From assembly GCF_001414055.1 (NCBI RefSeq), contig NZ_CP013002.1:1302001-1366000 (forward strand): a DNA stretch of 64,000 nt, given 5' to 3'. Of the stretch, positions 54,543 to 64,000 are shown one piece after another (position 1 is the first letter of the stretch; every line of letters begins with the position of its first letter). Made by a program: the position numbers and the translations under genes. Source of the DNA: Caulobacter henricii (GTDB lineage Bacteria > Pseudomonadota > Alphaproteobacteria > Caulobacterales > Caulobacteraceae). A model generated the notes under the pieces. That model ran no database searches. It saw only the letters and a list, made by a program, of their open reading frames with translations, and was not told where the DNA came from.

Positions 54543-55528
54543 AAGAAGTACGCACGCTCTATGTGGACGCGGGCGAGGACGGGGTCCGGGTGGACCGCTG
54601 GTTCAAGCGCCGGTGGCCCCATCTGAACCATATCCAGCTCAACAAGCTGTTCCGCTCCGGTCAGGTGCGGGTCGACGGCTCGCGCGTCAAGGCCGACACC
54701 AAGCTGGCGGCGGGCTCGCAGATCCGCGTACCGCCCCTGCCGGAAGCCCCCGATCCGGACGAGAAGCTGGCCCTGTCCAAGCGCGACATCGCGTTTGCCA
54801 AGTCGCTGGTGCTCTACGAGGACGAGGAAGTCCTGGCCCTGAACAAGCCGGCCGGTCTGGCCGTGCAGGGTGGCACCAAGACCACCCACCATATCGACAA
54901 GCTGCTGTCGGCCTGGGGAGAGGGCGTCAATCGGCCGAAGCTGGTCCACCGCCTCGACCGCGATACCTCCGGCGTGCTGCTGCTGGGCAAGACCCCGGCC
55001 GCCGCCGCGCGCCTGTCGGGCTCATTTGCCAAGCGCAAGGCGCAGAAGACCTACTGGGCCATCGTCCAGGGCAACCCGCACCCGGTCGAGGGCGTCATCG
55101 AGCTGCACCTGGCCAAGCGCGGTGTGGGCGACCGGGAACTGGTCGTGCCGGCCGAGCCCAAAGACAAGGACGCCCAGCCGGCCGAGACCGAGTTCGTCTC
55201 GATCAGCCGGGCCGGGCCGCGCGTCACCTGGATGGCCCTGCGTCCCCATACCGGCCGCACCCACCAGCTGCGCGCCCACATGAAGGCCATCGGCCACCCG
55301 ATCCTCGGCGATCCCAAATACAGCGACGAGAAATCGACCCAGCTGTCGGAAGGCCTGAAGCTGCAGCTGCATGCCCGCTCGGTGATGCTGCCGCATCCGT
55401 CGGTGGGCATGCTGTTCATCGAGGCCCCGATCAGCCCCGAGCTGAAGGCCGGCTTTGCCAAGTTCGGCTTCTCGGAAGACGAGGCCGACCAGGATCCGTT
55501 CGCCAAAAGGCAGATCAAGCGGCGATGA
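54539..55528 (+). CDS. rluC: RluC-type 23S rRNA pseudouridine synthase with S4 domain
   Basis: A 329-residue protein from ATG 54539. The S4 RNA-binding domain spans about residues 15-65 (VDRWFKRRWPHLNHIQLNKLF), followed by the synthase core with ALNKPAGLAVQGG, catalytic HRLDRDTSG (D140) and HTGRTHQLRAHM. It probably modifies 23S rRNA at the RluC-type sites (955, 2504 and 2580 in E. coli numbering); the exact assignment within RluC/RluD is inference. Four-base overlaps with crcB and the downstream oxygenase. Confidence 0.85.
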   Translation: MKEVRTLYVDAGEDGVRVDRWFKRRWPHLNHIQLNKLFRSGQVRVDGSRVKADTKLAAGSQIRVPPLPEAPDPDEKLALSKRDIAFAKSLVLYEDEEVLALNKPAGLAVQGGTKTTHHIDKLLSAWGEGVNRPKLVHRLDRDTSGVLLLGKTPAAAARLSGSFAKRKAQKTYWAIVQGNPHPVEGVIELHLAKRGVGDRELVVPAEPKDKDAQPAETEFVSISRAGPRVTWMALRPHTGRTHQLRAHMKAIGHPILGDPKYSDEKSTQLSEGLKLQLHARSVMLPHPSVGMLFIEAPISPELKAGFAKFGFSEDEADQDPFAKRQIKRR

Positions 55529-57018
55529 CAGCAGAGATCGTCCGGCAGGCCTGGACCCTCGTGGACCAGGGGCGGGCGGTTGAGGCCGTCGCCCTGACGA
55601 AGACGGCTGCGGCTGCGCCCCAGGCCACGGCGGGCCTGCTGATCGTCCATGCGGCGGCGCTGAAGGGTGCGGACCGGCCGGACGAGGCCCTGGCCTTCAA
55701 TCGCCGGGCGGTGGTGGCGACGCCGAATGATCGCATCGCCTGGTACAATCTGGCGGCCACCCTGGGCGATCTGGCCGAGGCCGGGGAAGGCGAGGCGGCG
55801 ATCCGCAAGGCCATGGCCCTGGGCCTCGACGTGCCGGAGGCCTGGCTGGTGCTGGGTCGCGCCCTGCAGGGCCAGAGCCGCTATGACGAGGCCGAGGCCG
55901 CCTTCCTGGCCGCCATCGCCCGGCGGGACGGCTTTGCCGAGGCCCATCGCAACCTGGCCCAACTGCGCTGGATGCGGTCCGGGGACCTGGCCTGGGCCCT
56001 GACCGCCCTGTCCGCCTCGCTGGCACGCAGCCCCGACGATACGGGCCTGATCCTGCTCAGGAGCACGGTGGAGGAATTTGCCGGAGACCGCCCGGCCGCC
56101 TATGCCACCCTGACCCAGGCCCTCGCGCGCCGGCCCGGTGACGTCCTGCTCCTGCTCGCCGCCTCGCACATGGCCGGCGAGATCGGCGAGGTCGAAACCA
56201 TGCTGGATCTGGCCCGGGCGGCCGAGCCTGTGGCGCCCCAGGCCCCGCAGGTCCTGACCGCCCTGACCGAGGCGCAGCTGGCGGTCGGCGATCCGGCTGC
56301 CGCCGCCCAGACGGCCGGGCGGCTGAGGGCTGCCGCGCCCCTCGATCAATATGCCCTGGCCCTGCAATCGACCGCCTGGCGACTGGCCGGCGATCCGCGC
56401 CAGGCGAGCCTCAACGACTATGCGAGCCTGGTCCGGGCCTACACCCTGCCGACCCCCGAGGGCTGGGACAGCCTGGCGGGCTTTCTGGACGCCCTGCGCG
56501 CCCGCCTGGCCGAGCGGCACGATCTGAAGACCCATCCCCTGCAGCAGTCCCTGCGCGGCGGCAGTCAGGTGCCTTCGCTGCACCAGTCGCCCGATCCGCT
56601 GTTCCAGGCCTTTTTCGCCCAGGTCCGCAAGGTGGTGGCCCTCTATCTGGCCGATCTCGGGCCCGGTGATGACCCGATGCGCGGGCGGGCGACGGGCGAT
56701 TTCCGCTTCAGCGGAGGCTGGTCGGTCCGGCTGGCCCCGAACGGCTTCCATGCCGACCATGTGCATCCGCAAGGCTGGATCTCGTCAGCCTTCTATCTGG
56801 ACCTGCCGGTCGGCGTCGCCGACGACACGCGGCGCGAAGGCTGGATCAAGTTCGGTCAGCCCGGCTGCGTGACCCGTCCGGCCCTCGGTCCCGAGCATGA
56901 GGTGCGGCCGGAGCCGGGGATGCTGGTGCTGTTCCCGTCCTACATGTGGCACGGCACCCGGGCCTTCACCTCGCCCGAGCACCGCCTGACCATCGCGTTC
57001 GACGTGGTGCCTCAGTAG
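55525..57018 (+). CDS. TPR protein with C-terminal 2OG-Fe(II) oxygenase domain
   Basis: A 497-residue protein from ATG 55525. Residues about 1-290 are TPR-like helices (e.g. AWLVLGRALQGQSRYDEAEAAF). The C-terminal domain (about 370-497) is a 2OG-FeII_Oxy_5-type jelly roll: GFHADHVHPQGW gives H409-x-D411, YMWHGTRAF gives H476, and EHRLTIAFDV near 487 gives the 2-oxoglutarate Arg. The TPR part probably binds a protein substrate, suggesting a peptidyl hydroxylase. It is coupled to the RluC-type gene, which makes a ribosome-related substrate attractive but unproven. Confidence 0.82.
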   Translation: MTAEIVRQAWTLVDQGRAVEAVALTKTAAAAPQATAGLLIVHAAALKGADRPDEALAFNRRAVVATPNDRIAWYNLAATLGDLAEAGEGEAAIRKAMALGLDVPEAWLVLGRALQGQSRYDEAEAAFLAAIARRDGFAEAHRNLAQLRWMRSGDLAWALTALSASLARSPDDTGLILLRSTVEEFAGDRPAAYATLTQALARRPGDVLLLLAASHMAGEIGEVETMLDLARAAEPVAPQAPQVLTALTEAQLAVGDPAAAAQTAGRLRAAAPLDQYALALQSTAWRLAGDPRQASLNDYASLVRAYTLPTPEGWDSLAGFLDALRARLAERHDLKTHPLQQSLRGGSQVPSLHQSPDPLFQAFFAQVRKVVALYLADLGPGDDPMRGRATGDFRFSGGWSVRLAPNGFHADHVHPQGWISSAFYLDLPVGVADDTRREGWIKFGQPGCVTRPALGPEHEVRPEPGMLVLFPSYMWHGTRAFTSPEHRLTIAFDVVPQ

Positions 57019-57195
57019 ATCCGCTCCGCTCGGCGAAGACTGGAGGCCCAGACCCGTCAGTGGGTGCCGACAGCGGGCGTTGTGATCGGCTGTTGGGGGT
57101 GGATTGCGGGCCTTGGCCACCTCTGCCGGTAGCGGTGGCTTGACAGGCGGCTGATCGGGCCACCCAATCAGAACCAAAGTTTTTTGGAGATGATC

Positions 57196-57825
57196 ATGCG
57201 AGGGAAGCGCGGGCCGGGTTATCTGGTGGCATTGGCGGCAGTTTTTGCGTCGGCCATTTTTTTCACCGCAACGGCAAACGCCCAGACGGCGGCCAGTGAT
57301 CTTCACTACAAGCGTGGTCTGGCCCATTTAAAGCAGGACGATACCGATCGGGCGTTTGTCGAGTTTAACGAGGCCATCCGTATCGATCCACGAAATGCGA
57401 AAGCCTATGTCGGACGCGGTTCAGTACGTTTCGATGGCGGCTCCATGGCCGACTATGATCAAGCGATCGATCTTGATCCTGATAACTTGGAAGCATATGC
57501 CCGCCGTGGGTTTCTCTACAATTTGCAGGGAGATCAATTGGCAGCACTATCCGACTATAACGAGGTGATCCGGTTGGATCCAAAGGATGCCGAAATACTT
57601 AGTCAGCGCGCAGGAATTCAAGCGGATATTGGAAACTATACGGAGGCGATCAGAGGTTATGATGAATCGATCCGGCTAAAACCAAGTATGGCGAAACTCT
57701 GGTTTGCGCGTGCCGAGTTTCATCATTTCCGCGGTGATTTGAAGCAACGGGATGCTGATTTTGCTCAGGCGTTCAGGCTCGATCCGGGCCTGAGGCACTA
57801 CGCGAGTCCCTACCTCGGCAAGTGA
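57196..57825 (+). CDS. Exported TPR-repeat protein, compositionally foreign
   Basis: A 209-residue protein with a signal peptide (RGKRGPGYLVALAAVFASAIF, cut after ANA about residue 28), followed by four or five TPR units (LHYKRGLAHLKQDDTDRAFVEF, IRIDPRNAKAYVGRGSVRF, LDPDNLEAYARRG). GGAG at 57186-57189 supports ATG 57196. GC at 57481-57660 is about 48%, far below the roughly 70% of neighbours, and AT-rich codons are frequent. It is likely a recent import and may mediate periplasmic protein interactions. Confidence 0.82.
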   Translation: MRGKRGPGYLVALAAVFASAIFFTATANAQTAASDLHYKRGLAHLKQDDTDRAFVEFNEAIRIDPRNAKAYVGRGSVRFDGGSMADYDQAIDLDPDNLEAYARRGFLYNLQGDQLAALSDYNEVIRLDPKDAEILSQRAGIQADIGNYTEAIRGYDESIRLKPSMAKLWFARAEFHHFRGDLKQRDADFAQAFRLDPGLRHYASPYLGK

Positions 57826-58065
57826 GTGATCGGCCGTCCTGATCGTTAGGGATTCATTGGACCTCGGAGCTTCCGATCCTCTCATGGCCGGGTCAGGTTC
57901 CGAACCCGATGTTTCGCTAGCTGACAGGGCTTACGATCCGGACGTCTGGATGTCCAAAACGGCTCGAGCGCAGCCCTCAGCGCGGTTGCGGACACCAGGC
58001 GTTCAGATCGCGGCTGCGATCCCTTGTCGGCCCCGGTGAACATACGCCGGGGAGAGCGGGAACTA

Positions 58066-59295
58066 TCAGACCAACCCCGTGACCGCCCGCGCCTCGGGAC
58101 TCCCCGGGAACACCCGGCTTTCGAGCGCGGCGCGGTCGAGGCCCAGATGATCGCCCAGCAGGCCCTTGAACAGGCCGCGAAGGTCGAGGGTCGGGGCGAG
58201 GTCGCGGTTTTCGAACAGGGCGGTCGGAGCCAGGCCCGGCCAGTCGCCGATGATCCCGCCCGGCTTCAGGGCTCCGCCCAGCAGCAGGGCCGTCGAGGCC
58301 GTGCCGTGGTCGGTGCCGCCGGTGCCGTTGGCGCGGGCAGTGCGGCCAAACTCCGTCACCGTAAGCACCACGGTGTTCTGCCACTCCGCGCCGAGGCCGG
58401 TGTTCAGGCCGGCCAGCACCGAGTCCAGATAGGCCAGGCGGGTGGCGATCTGGCCGTTCTGGCCGGCATGGGTATCCCAGCCGTCGAGCGACAGGGCCGC
58501 GATGCGGGGTCCGCCCTCCTGGACGAGGAAGCCGGCGAGGGTGGCACCCAGCTTGCGGGCCGCCTCGCGTCCCTCCCGGCCGCCGCGACCGGGGGCGGGA
58601 GCCATCATGCCGCCGGCCGGCGACAGGGCTCCAAGGGCGGTCTGGGCCATGGCTTCGGTTTCCAGACCGCGTGCCAGGGCCGGGCCCATCAGCGGGTCAT
58701 TGCGATAGAGGTCCTGCAGCAGGCCCGGCAGGCGGGGGGAGTCCTCGACGCTCCGGCCCGGCGACCAGCTGGCGGCCTGCACCTTGCCCCGCAGGATCAG
58801 CGGCGTGGTGGCCCCGACAGAGAGACCGCCGGCCTTGCCGGAGGCGGGGAAGGTTTCCAGGGCCCGGTTCAGCCAGCCCGAGGTGGTGGCATAGACCTGG
58901 GCCGAGCCACTCTCGAGCACGTCCTGGGCTTCGAAATGCGAGCGGGCCCGGTCCGGCGATGCCACGGCCGGCGCAATCCGGGCCTGGCCTTGCAGGGCCA
59001 GGGCGTGGACGGCGGTCAGGGCGGGGTGCAGGGCAAAGGTCCCGTCGAGCTTCAGGCCGTCTTCCTTCCGGATGGCGAGGTCACGCCGCAGGGTCTGATA
59101 GTGCGGGTCACCGACCGGCGGACTGACCGAGAGGCCGTCCATGCCGCCGCGACAGATGACGACCACCAGCTTGCGCCGGTCCAGAGCGCTGTCGCGGTCC
59201 GCCAGGGCCGGGCGTCCGAGGAAGGTCACGGACAGGCCGAGCCCGGCGGCAGCAGCCAGGGCCTGGCGGCGATTGATCATCGGGTGAGCGGTCAT
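58066..59295 (-). CDS. DUF1501 family exported protein (sulfatase-like fold)
   Basis: A 409-residue protein from ATG 59295, which overlaps the stop of the upstream DUF1800 gene (ATGA). The N-terminus INRRQALAAAAGLGLSVTFL is a Tat signal. DUF1501 motifs: RKLVVVICRGGMDGLSV, LSLDGWDTHAGQ near residue 275 and VLTVTEFGRTARANGTGGTDHGTAS, an alkaline-phosphatase-superfamily-like metal region. DUF1501/DUF1800 pairs are widespread in bacteria; the function is still unknown. Confidence 0.88.
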   Translation of the reverse strand: MTAHPMINRRQALAAAAGLGLSVTFLGRPALADRDSALDRRKLVVVICRGGMDGLSVSPPVGDPHYQTLRRDLAIRKEDGLKLDGTFALHPALTAVHALALQGQARIAPAVASPDRARSHFEAQDVLESGSAQVYATTSGWLNRALETFPASGKAGGLSVGATTPLILRGKVQAASWSPGRSVEDSPRLPGLLQDLYRNDPLMGPALARGLETEAMAQTALGALSPAGGMMAPAPGRGGREGREAARKLGATLAGFLVQEGGPRIAALSLDGWDTHAGQNGQIATRLAYLDSVLAGLNTGLGAEWQNTVVLTVTEFGRTARANGTGGTDHGTASTALLLGGALKPGGIIGDWPGLAPTALFENRDLAPTLDLRGLFKGLLGDHLGLDRAALESRVFPGSPEARAVTGLV

Positions 59296-60662
59296 CGACG
59301 CTGGAACTCCGGGCTCATCAGCAGCAGGGCGAAGGCCTCGCTGCGGGTTTCGGCGCGCGCTACCGCCTGGGCGGTCGGGACCGACAGGCGGGCTCCCAGG
59401 GCATTCTGGGCGGCGACTGAAGGGTCCATGCGCTCGGCAATGACCTCGGCGAAGGCCTGGCTCCATTGCAGGCGCTTGACCAGGCCGTCGGGCGAGCACC
59501 ATTCCCCGGCCATATCCGACCAGCCCTTGGGCGACGGCGCGGAGAAGCCCCGCTGGCCCAGGCTGATCAGGGGGAGGGTGATGCGCTCGAAAGCCGAGGG
59601 CTGGGCCCCGATCAGGCGCCAGGCCGAGATCAGGAACTCATAGGGGGTCTTGAACTTGCTCGCGGCCGGATCCCAGGCCTCCGGAGCCTCGATCAGGGTG
59701 CGGGCGACGCGATCCAGCCGGCCGCCGCTGTCCCGGAAGCTGGCCTCCAGTCGGGCGACCAGGCTCGGCGGCGGATCATCGGCCACGAAATGCCGGGCGA
59801 TCTTGAAGGCCAGATGCCGGGCCGTGGCCGGATGGGCGGCGAGGGCCTTGAGGATGGCCAGGCCCTGGCCGAGGTCGCCCGCCTTGTAGGTCTTGCCGAG
59901 CACAGCGCGGGCGCCGGGCTCGTGGATGTTTTCCCGGAACACGAACTGGCCGGCCCGGGCATCGTCTTCGCGGCCGATGCTGAACCCGGTCAGGGCCCGG
60001 GCCAGTTCCGTCACGTCGGCCTGGCTGTAGCCGGCCTCGATCCCGAGCGTATGCAGCTCGAGGATCTCGCGGGCGAGATTTTCATTGAGTCCCCGCCGGC
60101 TGTTGCGGTCGCCCAGGGCGCTGTTGGGACCGACCGACTGGGCCTGGTCGAGATAGGTCAGCATGGCCGGATGGGTACTGGCGGCGACCAGCAGGTCTTC
60201 GAAGCGGCCAAAGGCGTAGGGGCGGATCACCTCCTGTTCGAACGGGCCGACCATGGCTGCGGTAATCTCCTTGGTGCTGGAGACCGTGAAGTGATTGGCC
60301 CAGAACAGCGCCCAGCGCTCGCGAAAGCCGTCGGCCGTGCCGGCCCCGAGTCGCGCCCGGGCCAGAAAGTCGGCGGCGGCCTTGTCGCGCAGGACGCGGT
60401 TGGCCTGCTGCACCGCGACCGTGCGGGGTTCGCCATCATCCCTGGCCTCGCGGCGCAGTGCCTGATAGGCCCGCATGGCCACGAAGCGCTGGGCGGCCGT
60501 CTCGGGCCTGTCCTGAGGCTGGTCGGCGCCGCGACCGTCGATCTGGTCGATCAGCGACCCGCGCGGATCGTGCGCCGCCGTCGCGATGTCGCCGGGCCGC
60601 GCACCGAGACCGAAGCGGGTCACGGCCAGGGCTGCCATCAGGTCTTTGTCGGTCAGGGACAA
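59292..60662 (-). CDS. DUF1800 family protein
   Basis: A 456-residue protein from TTG 60662 (SLTDKDLMAALAVTRFGLGARPG), with GGAGAG about eight bases upstream; ATG 60638 is an alternative. DUF1800 blocks include RERWALFWANHFTVS, HPAMLTYLDQAQSVG, NENLAREILELHTLG and ADVTELARALTGFSI. The function is unknown; it is always paired with DUF1501 genes. The N-terminus lacks a clear signal peptide. Divergent from the ATP12 gene 116 bp away. Confidence 0.88.
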   Translation of the reverse strand: MSLTDKDLMAALAVTRFGLGARPGDIATAAHDPRGSLIDQIDGRGADQPQDRPETAAQRFVAMRAYQALRREARDDGEPRTVAVQQANRVLRDKAAADFLARARLGAGTADGFRERWALFWANHFTVSSTKEITAAMVGPFEQEVIRPYAFGRFEDLLVAASTHPAMLTYLDQAQSVGPNSALGDRNSRRGLNENLAREILELHTLGIEAGYSQADVTELARALTGFSIGREDDARAGQFVFRENIHEPGARAVLGKTYKAGDLGQGLAILKALAAHPATARHLAFKIARHFVADDPPPSLVARLEASFRDSGGRLDRVARTLIEAPEAWDPAASKFKTPYEFLISAWRLIGAQPSAFERITLPLISLGQRGFSAPSPKGWSDMAGEWCSPDGLVKRLQWSQAFAEVIAERMDPSVAAQNALGARLSVPTAQAVARAETRSEAFALLLMSPEFQRR

Positions 60663-60778
60663 GGTCAGGCTCTCCGGGTTCCCGGCACTTGTATCCGGGG
60701 GCGTTCTTGACCATTCAACGCCCTGGACCGGCCGATCCGTCGTCCAAAGCCCTGTACCTGCCGAAGGAGGCCTCACCC

Positions 60779-61507
60779 GTGGCCGAGAAGACCCCGCCCC
60801 TTGAAAAGCCCCGCCGGTTCTACAAGGCGGTCACGGTCGGGTCCGTGGACGCAGGCTATGCCGTGCAGCTGGATGGCCGCACGCCCAAGTCGCCGGCCAA
60901 GTCGGCCCTGGTCCTGCCGTCGGAGGCCCTGGCCCGACTGGTCGCCGACGAATGGGAAGCACAGGACAAGGTCATCGACTCGACCGTCATGCCGGCCACC
61001 CGCCTGGCCTTCACCGCCATTGACCGCATTGCCGAGACCCGCGCCGCCGTGGCCGCCGAGGTCGCGGCCTATGCCGGCTCCGATCTGCTCTGCTACCGCG
61101 CCGAGCACCCGACGCCGCTCGTCGAGCGGCAGACCCGCGACTGGCAGCCCGTGCTCGACTGGGCTGAACAGGCCCTGGGCCTGAGCTTCCAGCCCGTCAC
61201 CGGGATCATCCATACGCCCCAGCCGACCCAGACCCTGGCGCGGGTTGAGGCCCTGGCCGCCTCGCTTGACGATTTCAGCCTGGCCGGGGTGGCCTATGCC
61301 GCCGGTCTGCTGGGGTCGTCGGTCCTGGCCCTGGCCCTGCGCGCCGGCGAACTGGATGGCCAGAGGGCGCTGGACCTGTCGCGCCTCGAGGAAATCTTCC
61401 AGGCCGATACCTGGGGCCAGGACGAGGAAGCCCGGCTGCGCGCCGACAACCTGGCGATCGAGGCCCTGGCCCTTGAGCGCTGGTTCCAGGCCCTGGCCCA
61501 GGCCTAG
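60779..61507 (+). CDS. ATP12 family F1-ATPase assembly chaperone
   Basis: A 242-residue protein from GTG 60779, with AAGGAGG eight bases upstream. ATP12 family features: [38 protein letters not shown] near residue 60, and the C-terminal [21 protein letters not shown] helix region. It binds the alpha subunit of F1-ATPase during assembly in mitochondria and alphaproteobacteria. A short gap leads to the carboxylase gene. Confidence 0.92.
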   Translation: MAEKTPPLEKPRRFYKAVTVGSVDAGYAVQLDGRTPKSPAKSALVLPSEALARLVADEWEAQDKVIDSTVMPATRLAFTAIDRIAETRAAVAAEVAAYAGSDLLCYRAEHPTPLVERQTRDWQPVLDWAEQALGLSFQPVTGIIHTPQPTQTLARVEALAASLDDFSLAGVAYAAGLLGSSVLALALRAGELDGQRALDLSRLEEIFQADTWGQDEEARLRADNLAIEALALERWFQALAQA

Positions 61508-61637
61508 CCCTGGCCGCCGGCTTTGCTGCACTGCCGTAAGGGCTGGCTTGCCAGTCCGGCCGCGCGGCTTTACCCCTCGTCCGATAAGGCGGCCCCACGG
61601 CCTGGGAGATCGCCGTCTGGAGCAGGGGAACGCATCC

Positions 61638-63170
<1,533 letters not shown>

Positions 63171-63215
63171 GGCCTGTCGGCATGGTCAACCGGCCAGCGC
63201 CGCTGGCCCCCTCCT

Positions 63216-63310
63216 GACCTGCTTCGCAGGTCGTCCTCCCCCTTTCAGGGGGAAGATGAAACGCGCCAACCCATCTTCCCCCTCCGGGGGAAGACGATCG
63301 CGAAGCGATC
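63216..63310. repeat. Palindrome cluster A (CTCCCCC type)
   Basis: Four consecutive hairpins: GACCTG-CTTCG-CAGGTC (63216-63232), TCCCCC/GGGGGA (63237-63253), TCTTCCCCC/GGGGGAAGA (63274-63294) and GATCGC-GAA-GCGATC (63296-63310). This is typical of Caulobacterales intergenic repeats. Confidence 0.75.
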
Positions 63311-63837
63311 CGTAGGGGGCAAGTGCGGGGATGAACTGCGCCTAATCCCCGAACGATCTCTGCGAGACTGCTGTGAAATCAACACTCTGAAAACAGTCTC
63401 AGCGCGCCCGTCCGACGCGCTGAAACCTCCCGTATTCTGTCCCCACCTCGTCGCGAGGAAAGGGCGCAGGGCCAGCGACCATTGCGGCGGCGGGGGGTGA
63501 TCGAGCGGGGCTGGGCTTCAGGGGGATACTGAAGCGTGTCCGGGGATCTGGTTGCTGGCCAGACCCGCCCGCCGTCGGCGTGGTTGAAGGCAAAAGGGCG
63601 TGTCTGGCTGAAAGCCCGTCCTCTTCGACCGCCGGAGCGCGCTGGAAACGGCGGGATCCGGGTCCCGGTAAGGCCTGAACAGGGCCACCTGGCGGGAGGC
63701 TGACGGAAAACGGTCACGCGGAGCGCACGGCTTCGTCGAAACGGTAATCTCTATCCAATCATCCGGGCGAGCCCGGACGCTTCGCGACCCTTTCCACAAC
63801 TCAGCGAGAGATCGTGTGAGGTCGCGAAACTGTAGCT

Positions 63838-63943
63838 GCTCCCCCTCTGGGGGAGCTGTCGCGGAGCTACTGATGGGGCTAATGCGGCGTTCGCCCAGCG
63901 GGCCCCCTCCGGCCCTCCGGGCCACCTCCCCCGGAGGGGGAGG
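63838..63943. repeat. Palindrome cluster B (CTCCCCC type)
   Basis: GCTCCCCC-TCT-GGGGGAGC (63838-63856) and CCTCCCCC-GGA-GGGGGAGG (63925-63943), with GGGCCCCCTCCGG sequence between. It probably belongs to the same dispersed family as cluster A, ending 12 bp before the partial gene. Confidence 0.75.
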
Positions 63944-63954
63944 ATCTAAGAAAG

Positions 63955-64000
63955 CTAAACCTTGCCGGCCGCCTCGCGGATGCCCCGCATCCGCTCCAGC
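63955..64000 (-). CDS. C-terminal end of a minus-strand gene cut by the window edge
   Basis: The minus-strand frame encodes LERMRGIREAAGKV and a TAG stop at 63957-63955. Only fourteen residues are visible and the family cannot be named. Placement right after the repeat cluster, with a charged helical ending, is consistent with a real gene. Confidence 0.4.
   Translation of the reverse strand, partial: LERMRGIREAAGKV

Larger units (their letters stand above)
63171..63954. other. Non-coding region with palindromic repeats
   Basis: Between pccB and the partial gene at the right edge. Short open frames here (for example minus-strand 63518-63925) are Arg/Pro-rich, cross the palindromes and show no family resemblance. 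Two repeat clusters flank about 500 bp of unremarkable sequence. Confidence 0.6.

Noticed and set aside
63518..63925. Minus-strand frame of 135 codons near the right end
   Set aside because: It runs through the CTCCCCC palindromes, is Arg/Pro/Ser-rich and has no family similarity or ribosome site that I can recognise.

Overview
High-GC (about 65-70%) chromosomal DNA from an alphaproteobacterium, most likely a member of the Caulobacteraceae (Caulobacter/Phenylobacterium type). The support is codon usage, frequent GTG/TTG starts with four-base ATGA overlaps, two CTCCCCC/GGGGGAG palindrome clusters near the right end, and a ribosomal cluster (rpsJ to rplQ) in which rpsD is absent between rpsK and rpoA. 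The genus is inferred, not proven.

Left part (1-18 kb), mixed housekeeping and accessory genes: the end of a D-Ala-D-Ala dipeptidase; a lower-GC divergent pair (DUF6506 protein and LysR regulator) with several TTTGGC half-sites between them; an endonuclease III-like protein; a Nudix hydrolase; a two-subunit IorAB-type molybdenum hydroxylase; upp; a secreted MTA/SAH-type nucleosidase; a MASE1-PAS-PAS-HisKA-HATPase-REC hybrid kinase; a DUF423 protein; a DUF7064-type protein, phosphotransferase and small-protein operon; and a minus-strand run of rlmB, a remarkable 713-residue His/Asp-rich membrane lipoprotein and a TerC-family membrane protein. This last pair is the best candidate in the window for an undescribed system.

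Middle (18-42.4 kb), translation machinery: tRNA-Tyr, tRNA-Gly and tuf in E. coli tufB-like order. Then come a serine hydrolase, fdhD with a YdeP-type molybdoenzyme, a CelD-like acyltransferase next to a JmjC/cupin oxygenase, and a GIN-domain secreted protein. The S10-spc-alpha superoperon follows: rpsJ-rplC-rplD-rplW-rplB-rpsS-rplV-rpsC-rplP-rpmC-rpsQ-rplN-rplX-rplE-rpsN-rpsH-rplF-rplR-rpsE-rpmD-rplO-secY-adk-rpsM-rpsK-rpoA-rplQ. Candidate sigma-70 promoters sit before rpsJ and rpsM. Intrinsic-terminator-like hairpins after rpmD, secY, rpoA and rplQ suggest that the superoperon is segmented.

Right part (42.4-64 kb): a small membrane protein; an ABC-2 exporter; a lipoprotein phosphodiesterase of the NPP type; a VOC/YjbR/ArsR/AHSA1/MFS operon preceded by two operator-like direct repeats exactly 20 bp apart; an HtrA lipoprotein protease; rarA with a pseudouridine synthase; a protein that may carry a degenerate GGDEF-like region; crcB with an RluC-type synthase and a TPR-2OG-Fe(II) oxygenase; a compositionally foreign TPR protein (about 48% GC); a DUF1800/DUF1501 pair; an ATP12-type F1-ATPase assembly chaperone; and the propionyl-CoA carboxylase beta subunit. 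The last 0.8 kb is non-coding with palindromic repeats and ends in the tail of a minus-strand gene.
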